From Archivesica marissinica (taxonomy: Eukaryota > Mollusca > Bivalvia > Venerida > Vesicomyidae), in assembly GCA_014843695.1 (NCBI GenBank), contig CM026390.1, forward strand, positions 94,263,975 through 94,327,974: 64,000 bases of DNA. The letters run 5' to 3'. Below the pieces are notes generated by a model that ran no database searches, was not told the DNA's origin, and saw only the letters and a program-made list of their open reading frames with translations. Position numbers and translations under genes: made by a program. This document shows, piece by piece, positions 58,385 through 64,000 of this stretch (position 1 is its first letter; each line of letters starts with the position of its first letter).

Positions 58385-58936
58385 GTAAGTCGTGAAATAA
58401 TAGTACACAAATCTATAAAGCAATTCATTTTGCTTTCAATTCAATATGTTTCCAGTCAATTTTCAGAGTGTCTAGTTCCTATTTCAGGTATAACTTTCTT
58501 AGCAACTGAGAGAAATTCATTTAAACTTGGCAATAATATACATACAATGATACAGTATTAAGTGTGATAAATCAGGTTTGCACCTGAATGGTCAAGGTCA
58601 CTGCATATTGTGCCCGCAAAGTGTGTCCGTATGCTTCAGAGGTCAAGGTTACAGTCGGTGTCAAACGTTATGCCAGCAATAACTGGAACTTATCTAGAGA
58701 TGTTCAGCACAATGACATTGTATGTTGTGTGTGGAAGTCACATTGGTACCTCATAGGTTAGTAACACTTAGTGCAGTCAGCTGGATTGCGGTAGATCAGT
58801 GGTTCTACCTGGGTGCCCATCCACGCCTGAAATACTGCTCAGAGGGGCACCTGCAGTCTTCCTCCACCAATAGTAACTGGAGAGTTACCATATGACCTAA
58901 GCTGTTGGTGTGACTTTAAATCTTAAAGAAAAACAC
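58385..58936. other. Intron sequence after exon B
   Basis: Contains a repeat-like stretch with atggtcaaggtcactgc and gaggtcaaggttac (58590-58660), related to the aaggtcaaggtcac repeat near 13190. No further exon is supported. Confidence 0.45.
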
Positions 58937-59122
58937 AATATTTAGTTATCAAAGGTGGTTAAACTTAGGTATCAAAGGTGGTTAAACTTAGGTGGTATCA
59001 AAGGTGGTTAAACTTAGGTATCAAAGGTGGTGAAACTTAGGTATCAAAGGTGGTTAAACTTAGGTATCAAAGGTGGTTAAACTTAGTTATCAAAGGTGGT
59101 TAATCTTAGGTATCAAAGGTGT
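58937..59122. repeat. 23-bp minisatellite, about 8 copies
   Basis: Unit ggtatcaaaggtggttaaac + tta, with small insertions (ggtggtatc at 58990) and point variants. Confidence 0.9.
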
Positions 59123-59175
59123 AAATTGTGTTGCAATCAAAACTTCTGAAATACTGGAGAGAATATCGAAAAATA

Positions 59176-61695
59176 TCACACCAACATGTGTGCACCAATC
59201 CAGTCTTTATGCTGTGTACATTTATTGGGTCTGTATGCCGTGTGCACCAATTCAGTCTGTATGCTGTGTACACCTATTGGGTCTGTATGCTGTGTACACC
59301 TATTGGGTCTGTATGCTGTGTACACCAATCCAGTCTGTATGCTGTGTACACCAATCCAGTCTGTATGCTGTGTACACCTATTGGGTCTGTATGCTGTGTG
59401 CACCAATCCAGTCTGTATGCTGTGTACACCAATCCAGTCTGTATGCTGTGTACACCAATCCAGTCTGTATGCTGTGTACACCTATTGGGTCTGTATGCTG
59501 TGTACACCAATCCAGTCTGTATGCTGTGTACACCTATTGGGTCTGTATGCTGTGTACAGCTATTGGGTCTGTATGCTGTGTGCACCAATCCAGTCTGTAT
59601 GCTGTGTACACCAATCCAGTCTGTATGCTGTGTACACCAATCCAGTCTGTATGCTGTGTACATCAATCCAGTCTGTATGCTATGTGCACCAATCCAGTCT
59701 GTATGCTGTGTGCATCAATCCAGTATGTATGCTGTGTGCACCAATCCAGTCTGTATGCTATGTGCATCAATCCAGTCTGTATGCTGTGTACACCAATCCA
59801 GTCTGTATGCTGTGTACACCAATCCAGTCTGTATGCTGTGTACACCAATCCAGTCTGTATGCTGTGTGCACCAATCCAGTCTGTATGCTGTGTACACCAA
59901 TCCAGTCTGTATGCTGTGTACACCAATCCAGTCTGTATGCTGTGTACATTTATTGGGTCTGTATGCCGTGTGCACCAATTCAGTCTGTATGCTGTGTACA
60001 CCTATTGGGTCTGTATGCTGTGTACACCTATTGGGTTGGGTCTGTATGCTGTGTACACCAATCCAGTCTGTATGCTGTGTACACCAATCCAGTCTGTATG
60101 CTGTGTACACCTATTGGGTCTGTATGCTGTGTGCACCAATCCAGTCTGTATGCTGTGTACACCAATCCAGTCTGTATGCTGTGTACACCAATCCAGTCTG
60201 TATGCTGTATACACCTATTGGGTCTGTATGCTGTGTACACCAATCCAGTCTGTATGCTGTGTACACCTATTGGGTCTGTATGCTGTGTACAGCTATTGGG
60301 TCTGTATGCTGTGTGCACCAATCCAGTCTGTATGCTGTGTACACCAATCCAGTCTGTATGCTGTGTACACCAATCCAGTCTGTATGCTGTGTACATCAAT
60401 CCAGTCTGTATGCTATGTGCACCAATCCAGTCTGTATGCTGTGTGCATCAATCCAGTCTGTATGCTGTGTGCACCAATCCAGTCTGTATGCTATGTGCAT
60501 CAATCCAGTCTGTATGCTGTGTACACCAATCCAGTCTGTATGCTGTGTACACCAATCCAGTCTGTATGCTGTGTACACCAATCCAGTCTGTATGCTGTGT
60601 GCACCAATCCAGTCTGTATGCTGTGTACACCAATCCAGTCTGTATGCTGTGTACACCAATCCAGTCTGTATGCTGTGTACACCAATCCAGTATGTATGCT
60701 GTGTACACCAATCCAGTCTGTATGCTGTGTACACCAATCCAGTCTGTATGCTGTGTACACCAATCCAGTCTGTATGCTGTGTACACCAATCCAGTCTGTA
60801 TGCTGTGTGCACCAATCCAGTCTGTATGCTGTGTACACCAATCCAGTCTGTATGCTGTGTACACCAATCCAGTCTGTATGCTGTGTGCACTAATCCAGTC
60901 TGTATGCTGTGTACACCAATCCAGTCTGTATGCTGTGTGCACCAATCCAGTCTGTATGCTGTGTACACCAATCCAGTCTGTATGTCGTGTGCACCAATCC
61001 AGTCTGTTTGCTGTGTACACCAATCCAGTCTGTATGTCGTGTGCACCAATCCAGTCTGTATGCTGTGTACACCAATCCAGTCTGTATGCTGTGTACACCA
61101 ATCCAGTCTGTATGCTGTGTGCACCAATCCAGTCTGTATGCTGTGTACACCAATCCAGTCTGTATGCACCAATCCAGTCTGTATGCTGTGTACACCAATC
61201 CAGTCTGTATGTTGTGTGCACCAATCCAGTCTGTTTGCTGTGTACACCAATCCAGTCTGTATGTCGTGTGCACCAATCCAGTCTGTATGCTGTGTCCACC
61301 AATCCAGTCTGTATGTCGTGTGCACCAATCCAGTCTGTTTGCTGTGTACACCAATCCCAGTCTGTATGTTGTGTGCACCAATCCAGTCTGTATGTTGTGT
61401 ACACCAATCCAGTCTGTATGCTGTGTGCACCAATCCAGTCTGTATGCTGTGTACACCAATCCAGTCTGTATGCTGTGTGCACCAATCCAGTCTGTATGCT
61501 GTGTACACCAATCCAGTCTGTATGTCGTGTGCACCAATCCAGTCTGTATGTCGTGTGCACCAATCCAGTCTGTTTGCTGTGTACACCAATCCAGTCTGTA
61601 TGTCGTGTGCACCAATCCAGTCTGTTTGCTGTGTGCACTAAATAGGTTTGTATGCTGTGAGCACTCATGGGATGTGTATGCCGTATGCACTAATT
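59176..61695. repeat. 26-bp minisatellite array, left part
   Basis: About 95 units of ccagtctgtatgctgtgtac + accaat, with tattgggtctg, gtgcac, atgtcg and tttgctg variants. A long block starting at the marker tttattgggtctgtatgccg (59221) recurs at 59949, a 728-bp (28-unit) duplication. The unit lacks stops in all three plus frames and largely in all three minus frames, so up to six overlapping ORFs (up to 837 codons) cover the same DNA. The last few copies (61630-61695) are degenerate. Confidence 0.96.
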
Positions 61696-63970
61696 GGATG
61701 TTTATTGTGCAATACCATAAATGGCACAATGAGAGACCATTATGTCAGCCCAGTCCATACAGCAATGATTTACTTATACTGTGCTCTATTACATATATGG
61801 CACAATGAGAGACCGCTATGTCAGCCCAGTCCATACAGCAATGATTTACTTATACTGTGCTCTATCGCATAAATGGCACAATGAGAGACCGCTATGTCGG
61901 CCCAGTCCATACAGCACTGATTTACTTATACTGTGCTCTATCACATATATGGCACAATGAGAGACCGCTATGTCGGCCCAGTCCATACAGCACTGATTTA
62001 CTTATACTGTGCTCTATCGCATATATGGCACAATGAGAGACCGCTATGTCGGCCCAGTCCATACAGCAATGATTTACTTACCATACTGTGCTCTATCGCA
62101 TATATGGCACAATGAGAGACCGCTATGTCGGCCCAGTCCATACAGCAATGATTTACTTACCATACTGTGCTCTATCACATATATGGCACAATGAGAGACC
62201 GCTATGTCAGCCCAGTTCATACAGCACTGATTTACTTATACTGTGCGCTATCGCATATATGGCACAATGAGAGACCGCTATGTCAGCCCATACAGCAATG
62301 ATTTACTTATACTGTGCTCTATCGCATATATGGCACAATGAGAGACCGCTCTGTCAGCCCAGTCCATACAGCACTGATTTACTTATACTGTGCTCTATCG
62401 CATAAATGGCACAATGAGAGACCGCTCTGTCAGCCCAGTTCATACAACACTGATTTACTTATACTGTGCTCTATCGCATATATGGCACAATGAGAGACCA
62501 CTCTGTCAGCCCAGTCCATACAGCAATGATTTACTTATACTGTGCGCTATCGCATATATGGCACAATGAGAGACCGCTATGTCAGCCCATACAGCACTGA
62601 TTTACTTATACTGTGCTCTATCGCATATATGGCACAATGAGAGACCGCTATGTCAGTCCATACAGCAATGATTTACTTACTATACTGTGCGCTATCACAT
62701 ATATGGCACAATGAGAGACCGCTATGTCAGCCCATACAGCAATGATTTACTTATACTGTGCTCTATCGCATATATGGCACAATGAGAGACCGCTATGTCA
62801 GTCCATACAGCAATGATTTACTTACTATACTGTGCGCTATCGCATATATGGCACAATGAGAGACCGCTATGTCAGCCCATACAGCAATGATTTACTTATA
62901 CTGTGCTCTATCGCATATATGGCACAATGAGATACCGCTATGTCAGCCCAGTCCATACAGCACTGATTTACTTATACTGTGCTCTATCGCATATATGGCA
63001 CAATGAGAGACCGCTATGTCGGCCCAGTCCATACAGCACTGATTTACTTATACTGTGCTCTATCGCATATATGGCACAATGAGATACCGCTATGTTGGCC
63101 CAGTCCATACAGCACTGATTTACTTATACTGTGCTCTATCGCATATATGGCACAATGAGAGACCGCTATGTCGGCCCAGTCCATACAGCACTGATTTACT
63201 TATACTGTGCGCTATCGCATATATGGCACAATGAGAGACCGCTATGTCGGCCCAGTCCATACAGCACTGATTTACTTATACTGTGCGCTATCGCATATAT
63301 GGCACAATGAGATACCGCTATGTCAGCACATACAGCAATGATTTACTTACCATACTGTGCTCTATCGCATATATGGCACAATGAGAGACCGCTATGTCAG
63401 CCCAGTCCATACAGCAATGATTTACTTACCATACTGTGCTCTATCACATATATGGCACAATGAGAGACCGCTATGTCAGCCCATACAGCAATGATTTACT
63501 TATACTGTGCTCTATCGCATATATGGCACAATGAGATACCGCTATGTCAGCCCAGTCCATACAGCACTGATTTACTTATACTGTGCTCTATCGCATATAT
63601 GGCACAATGAGAGACCGCTATGTCGGCCCAGTCCATACAGCACTGATTTACTTATACTGTGCTCTATCGCATATATGGCACAATGAGATACCGCTATGTT
63701 GGCCCAGTCCATACAGCACTGATTTACTTATACTGTGCGCTATCGCATATATGGCACAATGAGAGACCGCTATGTCGGCCCAGTCCATACAGCACTGATT
63801 TACTTATACTGTGCGCTATCGCATATATGGCACAATGAGATACCGCTATGTCAGCCCATACAGCAATGATTTACTTACCATACTGTGCTCTATCGCATAT
63901 ATGGCACAATGAGAGACCGCTATGTCAGCCCATACAGCAATGGTTTACTTACCATACTGTGCTCTATCAC
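61696..63970. repeat. 76-bp minisatellite array, inside the 26-bp array
   Basis: About 30 copies of a roughly 76-bp unit containing atggcacaatgagagaccgc, tatgtcggcccagtccatac, gatttacttatactgtgc and tctatcgcatat. Variants include loss of ccagt (71-bp units), tactta + ccatac insertion, and aatg/actg. Groups of 3 to 5 units recur in the same variant order. At 63971 the sequence returns to the 26-bp repeat. Confidence 0.95.
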
Positions 63971-64000
63971 AATTGTGACCAATCCAGTCTGTATGCTGTG
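63971..64000. repeat. 26-bp minisatellite array resumes at window end
   Basis: accaatccagtctgtatgct followed by gtg is an exact consensus piece of the 26-bp unit in the same orientation as 59176-61695. The array continues past the right edge. Confidence 0.85.

Noticed and set aside
58301..58561. 86-codon ORF starting MSKCVRLL
   Set aside because: It reads exon B in the wrong frame and crosses a strong splice donor at 58385.
59073..61808. Cys-rich ORFs of up to 837 codons on both strands
   Set aside because: The 26-bp unit is open in nearly all six frames. No single frame is favoured.
1..64000. Any bacterial-style system (operon, toxin-antitoxin, defence island, prophage)
   Set aside because: No such gene families or gene density. 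Splice sites, SINEs and MITEs show nuclear animal DNA.

Overview
The window looks like nuclear DNA of an animal, most likely a marine mollusc and perhaps a bivalve. There are intron-exon structures with canonical splice sites, tRNA-derived SINEs, small DNA transposons with terminal inverted repeats (TIRs), and almost no open coding sequence outside repeats. The taxon is inferred from the style of the dispersed repeats and was not established by a search. No bacterial operon, phage, CRISPR or rRNA gene is present.

The dominant content is tandem repeats. I count 22 separate minisatellite or microsatellite arrays with unrelated units of about 12 to 118 bp. Together they fill roughly 36 of the 64 kb. 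The largest are a 42-bp array at the left edge (1-3679), a very homogeneous 40-bp array (35478-38888), a 16-bp array of about 8.7 kb (45455-54175), and a 26-bp array interrupted by a 76-bp array (59176 to the right edge). Several show higher-order periods (about 170, 220, 229, 504, 617 and 728 bp). Nearly all long open reading frames in the window come from arrays whose unit has no stop codon in one or more frames.

Credible coding sequence is limited to three exons. One is a large terminal exon on the minus strand (17834-19461, about 542 codons) of a protein I do not recognise. The other two are 91-nt plus-strand exons (54862-54952 and 58294-58384) that splice in matching phase. They encode two hydrophobic segments of a multi-pass membrane protein, tentatively of the PGAP1 (GPI inositol-deacylase) kind. 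The intron between them is filled by a 40-bp array that runs right up to the splice acceptor.

The spacers hold dispersed elements: at least two tRNA-derived SINE families (some copies with clear target-site duplications), four families of TTAA-flanked piggyBac-like MITEs, three complete TA-flanked Tc1/mariner-pogo-like elements plus one fragment, one hAT-like MITE, and two probable LINE 3' ends with short-repeat tails. Between 13.5 and 16.8 kb these are nested several levels deep, so insertion order can be read directly.
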